Notes: generated by a model from the letters alone, not told the origin. A DNA stretch of 24,549 nucleotides from Pseudomonadota bacterium (GCA_021323815.1 JAJPKG010000454.1:1-24549), one strand, 5' to 3'; counted from the first letter of the stretch, positions 7,735 through 16,616 are shown. Translations and numbers: made by a program.

Positions 7735-8883
7735 TTACGATATATTGCCAGGCCGATGATAAAACGGCATGGGGACGACCTCGGCAGGGATGCGCTTGCC
7801 GCGCACTTCCACCTGCAACGGCGTCCCAGGAGCAGCCAGCGCGGGCGGCACATAGCCCATGCCGATGGGATGGCCGAGCGAAATGCTCATGGTGCCGGAG
7901 GTGAGCACGCCCACCTGCTGATCGTCATGCCAGATGGGGCTGTCGGCGCGGGCAACGGCGCGGTCGCGGAGGGCCAGGCCGACGCGGATGCGCGAAACAC
8001 CATTGGCCTTTTGCGCGGCCAGTGCCTCGCGCCCGATGAAATCCACGCCCTTTTTCAGCTTGACCGACCAGCCCAGATCGGCTTCCAGAGGAGTGATCTC
8101 CTCGGTCAGTTCGTGGCCATAAAGACAGAAACCGGCTTCCAGGCGCAGCGTGTCGCGCGCCCCCAGCCCGGCGGGCCGCAGCCCCAGCGGTTCGCCTGCC
8201 GCCAGCAACGCACGCCACAGCGTCACCGCGTGCTCGGCAGGATGATACAACTCGAAGCCGTCTTCGCCGGTGTAGCCGGTGCGCGAGATCAGGCACTCGA
8301 TGCCGGCAACCTGCCCAGGAGCGCAGTGATAATAGACGATGCCAGCGAGATCAACATCAGTGAGCAAGCTGAGGATTTCTTGCGCTTTTGGCCCTTGCAG
8401 CGCGATCAACGCCGTCGCATCCGAATGATTTTCGAGGATGATGCCTTCGCCCCCGGCGGCATGCCGGCTGAACCACTGCCAGTCCTTTTCCATTGTGCCG
8501 GCGTTGACCACCACCATATAGCGTTCCGGGCCGAGATGATAGATCAGCAAGTCATCAATGGTGCCGCCGTTGGGCAGGCAGATCTGGGTATAGAGCGCCT
8601 GATTTTCGGCGAGTTTAGCGACATTGTTGGGAACGAGGGATTGCAAGAAAGCGAGCGCGCCCGGCCCTTCGACCGCGAACTCGCCCATGTGGCTCACGTC
8701 GAAAAGCCCCGCCGCCGTGCGCACGGCGCGATGCTCGTCCACGATGCCGGAATATTGCACGGGCATTTCCCAGCCGCCAAATTCCACCATGCGCCCGCCC
8801 AATGCCACGTGTTCCGCGTACAGCGGCGTGCGTTTGAGCGGGGGCGCGGCGGAGGTGGTGGGATCATGATCCTGGGTGGTCAT
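7735..8883 (-). CDS. gcvT: Glycine cleavage system aminomethyltransferase (T protein)
   Basis: 382 residues. It transfers the methylene group from aminomethyl-GcvH to tetrahydrofolate and releases ammonia. Family segments include MVEFGGWEMPVQYSGIVDEH, FDVSHMGEF, SRTGYTGEDGFELY and RLEAGFCLYGHEL near the folate site; the C-terminal barrel ends in GMGYVPPALA. ATG at 8881-8883 is chosen because AGGAGGA lies about 5 nt upstream; the open frame extends to 9012 but that part crosses the promoter and has no family homology. It is the first gene of the operon. No glycine-riboswitch-like structure was seen in the short leader. Confidence 0.95.
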   Translation of the reverse strand: MTTQDHDPTTSAAPPLKRTPLYAEHVALGGRMVEFGGWEMPVQYSGIVDEHRAVRTAAGLFDVSHMGEFAVEGPGALAFLQSLVPNNVAKLAENQALYTQICLPNGGTIDDLLIYHLGPERYMVVVNAGTMEKDWQWFSRHAAGGEGIILENHSDATALIALQGPKAQEILSLLTDVDLAGIVYYHCAPGQVAGIECLISRTGYTGEDGFELYHPAEHAVTLWRALLAAGEPLGLRPAGLGARDTLRLEAGFCLYGHELTEEITPLEADLGWSVKLKKGVDFIGREALAAQKANGVSRIRVGLALRDRAVARADSPIWHDDQQVGVLTSGTMSISLGHPIGMGYVPPALAAPGTPLQVEVRGKRIPAEVVPMPFYHRPGNIS

Positions 8884-8927
8884 CACTTCCTCCTGGGGGA
8901 TACATCGCCATTGATGCTCTTGGCTGT

Positions 8928-8957
8928 ATTGTACCGAATCGAAAACCGTTTTGTCTA
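8928..8957 (-). promoter_or_regulatory. Sigma-70-type promoter of the gcv operon
   Basis: On the minus strand, TAGACA (8952-8957) and TACAAT (8928-8933) are separated by 18 nt; each matches 5 of 6 consensus bases. Transcription would start near 8920, leaving a leader of about 37 nt before the gcvT ATG. That is too short for a glycine riboswitch. The region from here to 9152 is the divergent gap between gcvT and the epimerase gene. Confidence 0.65.
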
Positions 8958-9151
8958 GCAAATACCCCGGTTCCTGTGCGGGCAAGACGCGCATAGGAGG
9001 AGGTGCCGACACAGGACATATGCGCCCGCAATCGCGCCATCAGCCCCCATGTTACACGCTCTCGTGGGTGCGCGGCTCTGCTGAGTGAAACATCGCCTTG
9101 TCATCCGTTTCTCTTAACAGAACAGCATGAGCACAAAGCGAGGTGGCAGCG

Positions 9152-10204
9152 ATGGCAGTTTTGGTCACGGGCGCAACGGGATTCATCGGCAGCGCGGTGC
9201 TGCGCGAGGTGGCGGCATCGGGCGAACGCGTGCGCGCCTTCTCGCGCAAGGGCGAGCCGGAAGATCCCGAACTGCTGGTGCCGGGTGTAGAATGGGTGGC
9301 TGGCGACCTGCTGGACCGCGTCTCCATCCGCTACGCCCTGGAAGGCTGCGACCGCGTGTATCATATTGCCGGCCACATCAGCACCCACCCACGCGAGCGC
9401 CGGCTCGTGCGTGACATCAATGTGGAGGGCGCGCTCAACCTCTTCGAGGAAGCGCTCAATGCCCAGGTGCGCCGCGTCGTCTACACGGGATCGATCTTCG
9501 CGCTGGGAGTGGGGCGCGCTGGCGCAGAGCCGGCGGATGAGTCCGTAACCTATAATCTGCAACGCCTGCGCCTGCCCTATGCGCGCGCCAAGCGTCAAGC
9601 CGAGCTGGCAGTCCAAGATTTCATCCGGCGCGGGCTGGATATTGTGACGGTCTATCCCGGTTTCTGCGCGGGACCGGGGGACCGGCACCTGACCTCATCG
9701 CGGCTGCTGGTGGCCTATTTACGCCATCAACTGCCCGGCTATCTGCCCGGCGGGCTGTGCCAGGTGGATGTGCGCGACGCCGCCCACGCGCATGTGCTGG
9801 CGATGCACTATGGCCGCAGCGGCGAGCGCTATCTGGTTCCGGGCTATAACGTGACGTATCGCGCCATCTTTAAGATGCTCTCACGCCTCACCGGGCGCAC
9901 GCCGCCCAGCCTGCGCCTGCCCCTCGCGCCGCTCAGCCTGGCCGGCGGCGTGATGGAGCTGTTCTCGCGCCGCCCGCCGCTGGATCGCGGCACGGTGCAA
10001 CTGCTGCGCCGCGTATGGTGGTATAACGACCTTCACGCCAAACGCGACCTGGGCATTGGCTATCGCCCCCTGGAAGAAACCTATGCAGATGCCATCAGTT
10101 GGTTTGTGGCGCATGGCGTGGTGACGCCGAGGCAGGCGGGCACGGCGATGCCTGTCGCAAGCGGCATGCCTGCCGCCAATGCCTCATCACTTTTGCGCGA
10201 CTGA
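9152..10204 (+). CDS. NAD-dependent epimerase/dehydratase (HpnA / dihydroflavonol-reductase-like SDR)
   Basis: 350 residues; an extended short-chain dehydrogenase. The nucleotide-binding motif GATGFIG lies near residue 8, DLLDRVSIRYAL is the acidic cofactor-proximal loop, and YARAKRQAE gives the catalytic YxxxK. The VYPGFCAGPGD block and overall length resemble hopanoid-associated HpnA and dihydroflavonol 4-reductase-like proteins. Substrate is unknown; a sugar or lipid head-group precursor is plausible. ATG at 9152 has AGGTGG 5 nt upstream, better than the in-frame GTG at 9143. It is divergent from gcvT, with no hopanoid genes in view, so the hopanoid role is not supported by context. Confidence 0.85.
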   Translation: MAVLVTGATGFIGSAVLREVAASGERVRAFSRKGEPEDPELLVPGVEWVAGDLLDRVSIRYALEGCDRVYHIAGHISTHPRERRLVRDINVEGALNLFEEALNAQVRRVVYTGSIFALGVGRAGAEPADESVTYNLQRLRLPYARAKRQAELAVQDFIRRGLDIVTVYPGFCAGPGDRHLTSSRLLVAYLRHQLPGYLPGGLCQVDVRDAAHAHVLAMHYGRSGERYLVPGYNVTYRAIFKMLSRLTGRTPPSLRLPLAPLSLAGGVMELFSRRPPLDRGTVQLLRRVWWYNDLHAKRDLGIGYRPLEETYADAISWFVAHGVVTPRQAGTAMPVASGMPAANASSLLRD

Positions 10205-10278
10205 GTGACTATAACAGAGATTCGCCGTTATACGTATGGCGCTTGTTGTTCACGCCCTCATGAAAGGGATCAATCCTC

Positions 10279-11262
10279 ATGCAATGCCCTCGTTGCGGCT
10301 GGCAAATCGCCGACCCCAATGCCGTCTATTGCCCAAACTGCGCGCAGTTGTTGGTTTCCACTCCCCCGCCCTCAGCACCCCTGCCATACGGTGATGTGCC
10401 GCCGGGGAGCAGCGGCGCGCCCTATCCCGGCACCAACCCGGCAGCAGAATACCCCCCAACGTCGTCGCCCTACGGCACGACGAATCCCGGTTACACCATG
10501 CCTGCCGGCACACCTTATCCTCCGCCGAGCTATCCCACGCCCTATCCCCCGCAGGGACAGTTTGTGCCCTATGTCCAAGAACCGCCCAAGAAGCGCAACA
10601 ACGTCGGCCTCATCGTGGGGCTGAGCGTGGGCATTCCCCTGGTGCTGCTCGTCGCCTGCGTTGCCGGGGCGGTCTTGCTGATGCGTTCCCAAAGCTCAAC
10701 CACGCAAATCGTGACTCCGTCCGGCAAAACCATCACCCTCACCTATAAGCAACTCTACAAAAACTCGTTGACCACCAACACCATCGGCTGGGCTAACGAC
10801 GCGCATTGTTTTTTCGAGGCGGGTGGCTATCACGTCATAGACGGCTATTTCTGCTTTGCGCCGATTCCAAGCGTCGGCAACGGTATTGTTAACGTAGATG
10901 TCAAACAAATCAGCGGCCCTATCACCCATTTCTATGGCATTGGCTTTCGCAGGGTGAGCAAAGGAAACCACTATTTCTTTGGCATCGATGGCAATGGCAC
11001 GTGGCTTTTCGCGAAAGATGTGAATGGACAAGGTAGTGCTATTATTCCCTATGGTCCCTCGCCGGCCATCCATCGCGGCCTCGATGCCACCAACACACTG
11101 AAGGTAGTTATGCAAGGAGATCAGTTCACCTTTTTCATCAACGGCACGCAGGTTGGCTCGGCGACGGATGCAACGTTTGCCACTGGTCGGTGCGGGGTTG
11201 AAGGCAGCACACAAGTTGAGGTAGTCTTCAACAATATTGAGGTCGATACGATCAACTCATGA
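10279..11262 (+). CDS. Zinc-ribbon, proline-rich, single-TM protein with a beta-sandwich-like ectodomain
   Basis: 327 residues. An N-terminal zinc ribbon has CPRC at residues 3-6 and CPNC at 18-21. Residues about 28-104 are a low-complexity Pro/Tyr/Gly/Ser linker. One transmembrane helix lies at about 109-135, preceded by KKRNN, so the ribbon and linker are probably cytoplasmic and the rest outside. The C-terminal 190 residues contain HYFFGIDGNGTWLF and FTFFINGTQVG, which read like the strands of a concanavalin/LamG-type jelly roll (DUF1080-like). Function is unknown; a surface carbohydrate-binding or sensing role is only inferred. ATG at 10279 has an AAAGGGA site about 9 nt upstream. Confidence 0.8.
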   Translation: MQCPRCGWQIADPNAVYCPNCAQLLVSTPPPSAPLPYGDVPPGSSGAPYPGTNPAAEYPPTSSPYGTTNPGYTMPAGTPYPPPSYPTPYPPQGQFVPYVQEPPKKRNNVGLIVGLSVGIPLVLLVACVAGAVLLMRSQSSTTQIVTPSGKTITLTYKQLYKNSLTTNTIGWANDAHCFFEAGGYHVIDGYFCFAPIPSVGNGIVNVDVKQISGPITHFYGIGFRRVSKGNHYFFGIDGNGTWLFAKDVNGQGSAIIPYGPSPAIHRGLDATNTLKVVMQGDQFTFFINGTQVGSATDATFATGRCGVEGSTQVEVVFNNIEVDTINS

Positions 11263-11269
11263 TGCCTGG

Positions 11270-11299
11270 TTGACAGATGGGGCAAGCCGCAGATGTAAC
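11270..11299 (+). promoter_or_regulatory. Candidate promoter for the DUF4032 gene
   Basis: A perfect TTGACA (11270-11275) is followed after 18 nt by TGTAAC (11294-11299), a weak -10 with 4 of 6 matches. It lies in the 122-nt gap after the zinc-ribbon gene and about 85 nt before the next ATG. Confidence 0.4.
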
Positions 11300-11384
11300 G
11301 AGCATCACCACTCACTCGTCTTGAAGCGCGAACACTGAATGTGGGAGGCGCAGCGCAGCGCATCAACATGCGGAGGAATCCGTT

Positions 11385-12614
11385 ATGGAACCGATGTCTG
11401 AACAGCTGCGCGCCGTTCGCGTGGGCGCAGAAGACTGGCAAGCCCTGCGCGCCCTGCCCTGGGGTGTGCCGCTGGACGATTGGAGCGATCCCCGCTATGG
11501 TGTGGAGATCATCGATCAGCGCCGGGGGATGTCACGGCATCCCGTCATCTTTGTTCGTTCCGGCGGGCGCAAATTTGCCATCAAAGAGACCAGCCCTGAA
11601 GCGGCAGAGCGCGAGATCGCCAATTATCGCGAGATCGCCCGGCGCGGCTGTCCATGCCTGCATCCAGTCGGGGATGTCACCGTCGCGGGCGTTGCTATCC
11701 CGGCGGGTGAAGTCAATGGCGTGATGCAATACGACGCCGGCGATAGCGGCTATTGCATCACGCAACTGGCGACCCGCGTGCTGCCGCATTCACTGCTCTA
11801 TCAATATCCCTTCACCGAGCAAAACAAGCGCATCCTGCTGATTTCCATCGCCCGGCTGCTGGCGACGCTCCACCACGCGGGGATCTATTGGGGCGATGCG
11901 TCGCTGGCGAACGTCCTGATCGATCTCAGCAAGCGGCGCTTGCTGGCCGTGCTGGCCGATGCTGAAACGGTGGAGATCTTCCCCGGTCCGCTCAGCGAGG
12001 CCATGCGCGACCAGGATATAGAGTATTTCGTTGAAGCGCTGGCATGGCAGAGCGAAGACATCCGTTTGGCGCGCGCATTGCCCGCAGACGCCGCGCCGCT
12101 GGATGACGATGATGCATCCTTTTTCCGCGCCGCCTATGCGGATCTCAGCCGCTCAGCGCAGCGCCGCCATCTGGCACCCGATGCAGAATCCGCATTGGAA
12201 CGGCTGGGCGAGGGCGTGGCGAGCATCGGCACCTGGGCCTGGCATCTGGGCCGCGCCGGAGTGGAAGCGACGCTGCGCCCCGCGTGGTATCGCGAGCGAC
12301 TGCGCGACCTCATCGGCGTCTGGGTGCCGCATGCGTATGCGCGCCGCGTCTACGATCTGCTGCTGGGCCATAAATGGCTGATGAGCGAGGCGGCAGGGCA
12401 TGATGTCGGCATGACGGCGGCGGCTGAAGATTGGCGGCGCAACTATCACGATCGCCTCGTGCAATTGCTGCACGCCTACGCACCAGACCAACCGCTGGAC
12501 TACGAACGCTACCTGGCGATCTCGCAGCACATCTGGCAACTCAGCCGCCAGGCAGGACGCATCATTCCCCTTGAAGAAGGCGCGATTGACTATCTGCTGC
12601 CGAAAGTGCCCTGA
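11385..12614 (+). CDS. DUF4032-like kinase-fold protein
   Basis: 409 residues. The first 200 residues read as a small protein-kinase-like fold of the Kdo/WaaP or RIO style: FAIKE (K67, ATP), E77 in the next helix, IYWGDASLANVLID (catalytic D171, N176) and LADAETVEIF (metal D192, DFG-like). The C-terminal half, with helices such as WAWHLGRAGVEATLRPAWYRERL, matches my memory of DUF4032 proteins, often annotated as lipopolysaccharide-kinase-like in Actinobacteria and Chloroflexota. The substrate is unknown. ATG at 11385 has GGAGG 8 nt upstream. Its TGA (12612-12614) directly abuts the stop of flgL on the other strand. All kinase residues appear present, so it may be active. Confidence 0.75.
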   Translation: MEPMSEQLRAVRVGAEDWQALRALPWGVPLDDWSDPRYGVEIIDQRRGMSRHPVIFVRSGGRKFAIKETSPEAAEREIANYREIARRGCPCLHPVGDVTVAGVAIPAGEVNGVMQYDAGDSGYCITQLATRVLPHSLLYQYPFTEQNKRILLISIARLLATLHHAGIYWGDASLANVLIDLSKRRLLAVLADAETVEIFPGPLSEAMRDQDIEYFVEALAWQSEDIRLARALPADAAPLDDDDASFFRAAYADLSRSAQRRHLAPDAESALERLGEGVASIGTWAWHLGRAGVEATLRPAWYRERLRDLIGVWVPHAYARRVYDLLLGHKWLMSEAAGHDVGMTAAAEDWRRNYHDRLVQLLHAYAPDQPLDYERYLAISQHIWQLSRQAGRIIPLEEGAIDYLLPKVP

Positions 12615-14396
12615 TCAGTGCAAGAACTGGATCAGCGTCGGCTCGATGCTCTGCGCATCCACGGCCAGCGCGGCTTCATAGACGGTCTTGGCTGATTCCA
12701 TCTGCGTGGTCAGCGCGGCGATGTCGGCATCGGCATCTTGCGAGAGCGCGGTCTTCACTTGCAGATCGACGGATTGCAACTGGCTGACGTTGGCCTGCAC
12801 AGCGTTGGCCTGAGCGCCGAACTGCGCCTCTTGCCCCGCCAGCTTTGAGATGACGGCATCCAGCGCGGCAAGATCGCTGTTCAAGCCGGTGCTGGGTGGT
12901 GTGTAGGTGAAGGTGTCATTGTTCGTCACCACCAGCCCTGCATTCACGCTGCTTTGCCCCCATGAGATCTTCACGTCGCCAGGACCATTGAAGGTCGTGG
13001 TGGTGGGGAAGGGCAGCGCGCTCATCCCCTGGATGTTTTGCGCCGCGCCCCCCGCGCTGGCCGTGAACGTGAATTGATCGTTCACCTGCGCTGTGCCGGA
13101 ACCGAACGTGACGCCGATGTTCGGATTCACCATAAATTGCGGCGGCGATCCCGTTGAGGAGACCGGCGCGCTCCATGTCACGCCGTTATCGGTGGAATAG
13201 ACGATGGTGGCGGGCGCGCCGGAAGTGCCGACGGAAGCGACGCGCACCTCATAATTCGTTGTCGGGCCGGCGTAGGTGATGGCGTTATAGCTCAGCAACT
13301 CGGATGGCGGAACAACCTCATTGGCCGTCACCGTTGGTCCATAGGTCGCGCCGCCATCGGTGGAAATCTGCACGCCGATGACGTTGTTGTTGGGATCCAG
13401 TTGCGCCGCGCGCACCGTGATGGTTGGATTCCCCGGCAGGGTGCCGGCATTGGTCAGCGTCACCTGCTCGTTGCCGATGTTTTTCGTCGCCTGGATGCCG
13501 AACGTGGAGGCCAGACCCGGCCCCGTCGCGCTGATGTTGAATTGATCGCCCACCGCCGGCGATACCGCGCCGTTGGTGAAACTGGCGCTCATGCCGCTGC
13601 CCAGGTTGAAGGTCGGGGGCGATCCCACCCCCGCAACGGGCGTCCAGGGCGCGCCACCGGTGGTGGAATATTGGATGCCGGTGATGACACCGCTCGCGCT
13701 CACGCTCGTCACCTGCACCGTGTAATTCGCCGCCGTGCCGGTGTAATTGCCGGTCAGACTCATCGTTTCGGTGCCGGTGTTTTGCGTGGGGGTGAAGGTC
13801 GAGCCGGTGTTCAGGTGCTTGGCGATGTTGGTCAGCGTGTTAAAGATGCCGCCCGTGCCGGTAAAGATCGTCGTGGGATCGGCATTGACGCGCATGCTGT
13901 AGCCGGGGCCGATCTGATGCGTGATGGCTCCCGTATCGCCGGCATAACCGCCCTGCTGATTGAACGGTGTCGTCTGCACCTGCTGGCCGGCAAAGATCGC
14001 ATTCCCGGCGAACGTGGTGTTGCCGATCTGCACCACTTGCTGCACCAATTGGGTGATCTCCTGCGCCATCGATGCGCGATCAGACAGCGTGTTGGTGTCG
14101 TTGCTGCCTTGCACGGCCAGGGTGCGTGCCCGCAACGCCACGTCTGAAAGTTGCTGCAACGCGGTGGTGGTGGACTGCAACCACGTCAGCGCGCTCTGCG
14201 AGCTGCTTTGATATTGCGCGTTCCAATCGTCGCTGGCCTGCATGTCGATGGCATACGCCGTCCCCGCTGGATCGTCGCTGGGGCGGTTGATGCGCTTGCC
14301 GGATGACAACTGCCGGTCGATGCCCTCGATGGTCTGATAGGTGTTTTCCAGATTGAAGATGATGTCGTTGCCGATGGTGATGGGTGTGATGCGCAT
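12615..14396 (-). CDS. flgL: Flagellar hook-associated protein 3 (hook-filament junction) with large insert
   Basis: 593 residues, about twice the usual FlgL length. The N-terminal D0/D1 region (MRITPITI, then RQLSSGKRINRPSDDPAG and the helix to about residue 150) and the C-terminal coiled region (about 505-593) are typical of flagellin/FlgL. Between them, residues about 210-450 form an extra Ser/Thr/Gly-rich domain with three related segments. Each has a 'YTVQVTSV..G.ITGIQYSTTGG.PW' or 'IVYSTDNGVTWS' strand pattern; two also carry 'F.LG.G.S.SF..G....GDQFNI'. This is probably a surface-exposed domain. ATG at 14394-14396 has AAAGGA 7 nt upstream. It is the last gene of flgM-flgN-flgK-flgL. Confidence 0.9.
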   Translation of the reverse strand: MRITPITIGNDIIFNLENTYQTIEGIDRQLSSGKRINRPSDDPAGTAYAIDMQASDDWNAQYQSSSQSALTWLQSTTTALQQLSDVALRARTLAVQGSNDTNTLSDRASMAQEITQLVQQVVQIGNTTFAGNAIFAGQQVQTTPFNQQGGYAGDTGAITHQIGPGYSMRVNADPTTIFTGTGGIFNTLTNIAKHLNTGSTFTPTQNTGTETMSLTGNYTGTAANYTVQVTSVSASGVITGIQYSTTGGAPWTPVAGVGSPPTFNLGSGMSASFTNGAVSPAVGDQFNISATGPGLASTFGIQATKNIGNEQVTLTNAGTLPGNPTITVRAAQLDPNNNVIGVQISTDGGATYGPTVTANEVVPPSELLSYNAITYAGPTTNYEVRVASVGTSGAPATIVYSTDNGVTWSAPVSSTGSPPQFMVNPNIGVTFGSGTAQVNDQFTFTASAGGAAQNIQGMSALPFPTTTTFNGPGDVKISWGQSSVNAGLVVTNNDTFTYTPPSTGLNSDLAALDAVISKLAGQEAQFGAQANAVQANVSQLQSVDLQVKTALSQDADADIAALTTQMESAKTVYEAALAVDAQSIEPTLIQFLH

Positions 14397-14408
14397 CACG
14401 AATCCTTT

Positions 14409-15935
14409 CTAGTTGCCCAGACCCATATGATTGACGATGGTGTCCAGCATGGAATCGACGGCGGTGACGACACGCGCCGCCGCCTCGTAACTGTGCTGGA
14501 ACTGGATGAGTTGCGTCATCTGCTCGTCTTGGTTGACGCCGCCGACGGATTGCCGCTGTGCCGTCAGACTTTGCATGACCGTCGCCTGGCTCTGGTTGTT
14601 GTTGTGTGCCAGTTGCGCGTTCGCCCCCAGCATGGTGATGATGTTTTCATACCCCTGCTCAAGGGTAAGGCCGGGGATGGGCGAGCCAGCCGCGCCGACC
14701 GTGCTGCGCTGATTCGACACCGCCTGAGCATTGCTGCCGTCGCCGGGGGCATTGGCCGCGCTGGCGGCGGCGATGGCCTGCGCGCTGGCGACGATGGCGG
14801 GATCGACCGTGATGTTGGCGGCAGTAACGGTGGCGACGTTGGAAAACGGCGCGCTGAGCGAAGCGGCGGGCGGCGCGACGTTGAAGAACGGCTTGCCGGT
14901 GTTACCGTTGGCGTCATAGCCCAGCGCGTGCTGCACGTTAACATCCTGTGCCAGCGTTTTGGCAACATTATCAAGCTGGCTCTGCAATCCATTGGTCCCG
15001 CCGATAATCACATCGCGCAGTTGAATGGCTGAGCCGAGCGTACCGCCGATGGGCGCGGGCTGCGTGGGAAAGAGCACGGGGTCCATATAGGCATTGCCGT
15101 CGGCGTAGGTTGGCACGCCCATCGGCACGGCGACGAGCAGATTGGTGCTGGTGCCGCTCACCAGCGGGGCCTCGCTGGGCCGTGCCACTTGCAGCGCCGT
15201 CGAGCCGGGCACCTGCGTTGCCAGGTTCACCGTCACCGTCCCCGTCGTCTGCACCGTATAGGTGATGGGCACGATGTTGGAGAGCTGGTCGAGCAACTGG
15301 TCGCGCTGGTCCAGCAAATCGTTTGGCTGCTGGCTTGAGGCTGAGATGGCGGCGATCTGACTGTTGAGGTTGGCAAGCTGGGTGGCGATGTTGTTGATGG
15401 TGGTGACATCTTGCGACACGTAACTATCCGCCGTCTGTTTCGCCTGGGCGAGCTGCTGGGCGTCGCTGTTCAAGGTGCTGGCCAGCGCGATGCCGTTCTG
15501 CTGCACCTGCGCCCGCGCGCCTGCGTTGGTGGGATCATCCGCCAGTGCCTGCCAGCTATTCCAGAAATTCGACAGGCGCGCTCCCAGGCTGGTCGTCGAG
15601 GGTTCCGGCAAAATGCCCTGAAGCTGGGTATATTGCGCATCCAGCGTGGCATATTGGCCGGCGAACTGGTTTTCATAGCGATATTGCCCGTCCAGCAGGG
15701 CATCGCGCCCGCGCCCGATGGTCGTCACCTGCACGCCGGTGCCGATCTGGCCCGGTCCGGTGGGGCGCATCATCGAGGGCACGGTGTAAGGCGGCGCGGC
15801 TTGCAGATTCGCCGTCTGCAACGAATAGCCGGGCGTGCTGGCATTTGCCACGTTATGCCCGATGGTTTCGATCACGATCTGGTCTGATCCCAACGCGGTG
15901 TTAGCCGTGTTGAGGGCGGTGAAAATGGTGGTCAT
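14409..15935 (-). CDS. flgK: Flagellar hook-associated protein 1
   Basis: 508 residues. The N-terminus FTALNTANTALGSDQIVIET and IGHNVANASTPGYS are the conserved rod/hook D0 motif. NNIATQLANLNSQIAAI and DLLDQRDQLLDQLSNI are the typical FlgK middle helices, and the C-terminus ends in a D0 helix (EQMTQLIQFQHSYEAAARVV). FlgK forms the first ring of the hook-filament junction, exported by the flagellar type III system. ATG at 15933-15935 has GGAGGG about 6 nt upstream. The stop is 12 nt from the flgL ATG. A repeat-filled gap of 146 nt separates it from flgN. Confidence 0.93.
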   Translation of the reverse strand: MTTIFTALNTANTALGSDQIVIETIGHNVANASTPGYSLQTANLQAAPPYTVPSMMRPTGPGQIGTGVQVTTIGRGRDALLDGQYRYENQFAGQYATLDAQYTQLQGILPEPSTTSLGARLSNFWNSWQALADDPTNAGARAQVQQNGIALASTLNSDAQQLAQAKQTADSYVSQDVTTINNIATQLANLNSQIAAISASSQQPNDLLDQRDQLLDQLSNIVPITYTVQTTGTVTVNLATQVPGSTALQVARPSEAPLVSGTSTNLLVAVPMGVPTYADGNAYMDPVLFPTQPAPIGGTLGSAIQLRDVIIGGTNGLQSQLDNVAKTLAQDVNVQHALGYDANGNTGKPFFNVAPPAASLSAPFSNVATVTAANITVDPAIVASAQAIAAASAANAPGDGSNAQAVSNQRSTVGAAGSPIPGLTLEQGYENIITMLGANAQLAHNNNQSQATVMQSLTAQRQSVGGVNQDEQMTQLIQFQHSYEAAARVVTAVDSMLDTIVNHMGLGN

Positions 15936-15990
15936 GCGCTTCCCTCCGTGGAAGTCTCATGGGTGATACGATGATGCCCGGCAAGGCCGC

Positions 15991-16066
15991 GCCGGGAACT
16001 CAACCTCCCGGCTCAGAAAAGAAATCCCTCTGGGCTGGGTCCGTAGGGGTGAGGCATGCCTCGCCC
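15991..16066. repeat. Repeat families 2 and 3 in the flgN-flgK gap
   Basis: The family 2 unit at 15991-16036 begins GCCGGGAACTCAACCTCCCG, continues through CTCAGAAAAGAAATCCCTC and ends TGGGCT. It is close to the copy at 17088-17135 and, inverted, to 21831-21878. Directly after it, at 16047-16066, lies the near-perfect palindrome GGGTGAGGCATGCCTCGCCC (family 3), preceded by CCGTAG as at 4153. Both are in the 146-nt gap inside the flagellar operon. Confidence 0.75.
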
Positions 16067-16081
16067 ATTGTTTGCCGAATG

Positions 16082-16597
16082 TTACGCGCGATAGTCGCAG
16101 ATGATGCTGGCGCGGCGATCTGACGCAGTGTCGCCCTGCGGGGTGTAGAGCGGGTGGCGCGCATAGCGCAGGGCATTCGCCAGCAGATGCTCGTTCATGC
16201 GCTGCGTCTGGGCCAGGATGTCGGCGTTGCGCGCGTTCACCTGGCGCAGTCGGCTGACGCGACGGCTCAGGCTGACGGCGGCGGCATCCAGCCGGGCGCG
16301 AACAGCAGGCGAAGCGGCCCAGCCGCGCACATCGTTCAGGGTGGGCGCGCCGTCCATGCCGCGCTGCCGCGCCCATTGGCGGCACATCGCGTCGCGGCGG
16401 CGTTCCAGGCGTTGCGCTTCGGCGACGATCTGCTCTTTTTCAGCCACCAATGCGGCCAGTTGGATGAGATCCGCTCCCGCGATGGCGGCGCGCTCGCGCT
16501 CAGAGAGATCGTAGAGACGGTCATAGAGCGCGCTTTGCCGGTCCAGATTCAGCAGCAGATCGTCGAACTCAGCGGATTGGGGATCATCAACAGTCAT
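16082..16597 (-). CDS. flgN: FlgN-like flagellar export chaperone
   Basis: 171 residues, almost entirely helical, as expected for FlgN, the cytoplasmic chaperone for FlgK and FlgL. It contains LLLNLDRQSALYDRLYDLSE, then ALVAEKEQIVAEAQRLERRR and a C-terminal part with NADILAQTQRMNEHLLANAL, matching the FlgN layout. Sequence conservation in this family is low, so the call leans on position between flgM and flgK. ATG at 16595-16597 has a GGGGAG site about 9 nt upstream; upstream open sequence is only the flgM gene in another frame. The gap to the flgM stop is 19 nt. Confidence 0.8.
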   Translation of the reverse strand: MTVDDPQSAEFDDLLLNLDRQSALYDRLYDLSERERAAIAGADLIQLAALVAEKEQIVAEAQRLERRRDAMCRQWARQRGMDGAPTLNDVRGWAASPAVRARLDAAAVSLSRRVSRLRQVNARNADILAQTQRMNEHLLANALRYARHPLYTPQGDTASDRRASIICDYRA

Positions 16598-16616
16598 ACG
16601 CTGCGCTCCCCCCACT

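Noticed and set aside
8884..9012. N-terminal extension of GcvT by 43 residues
   Set aside because: The extension covers the promoter and is not family-like; ATG 8883 has a strong ribosome site.
8884..9140. Glycine riboswitch upstream of gcvT
   Set aside because: The promoter at 8928-8957 leaves a leader of only about 37 nt, and no aptamer-like paired motifs were seen up to 9140.
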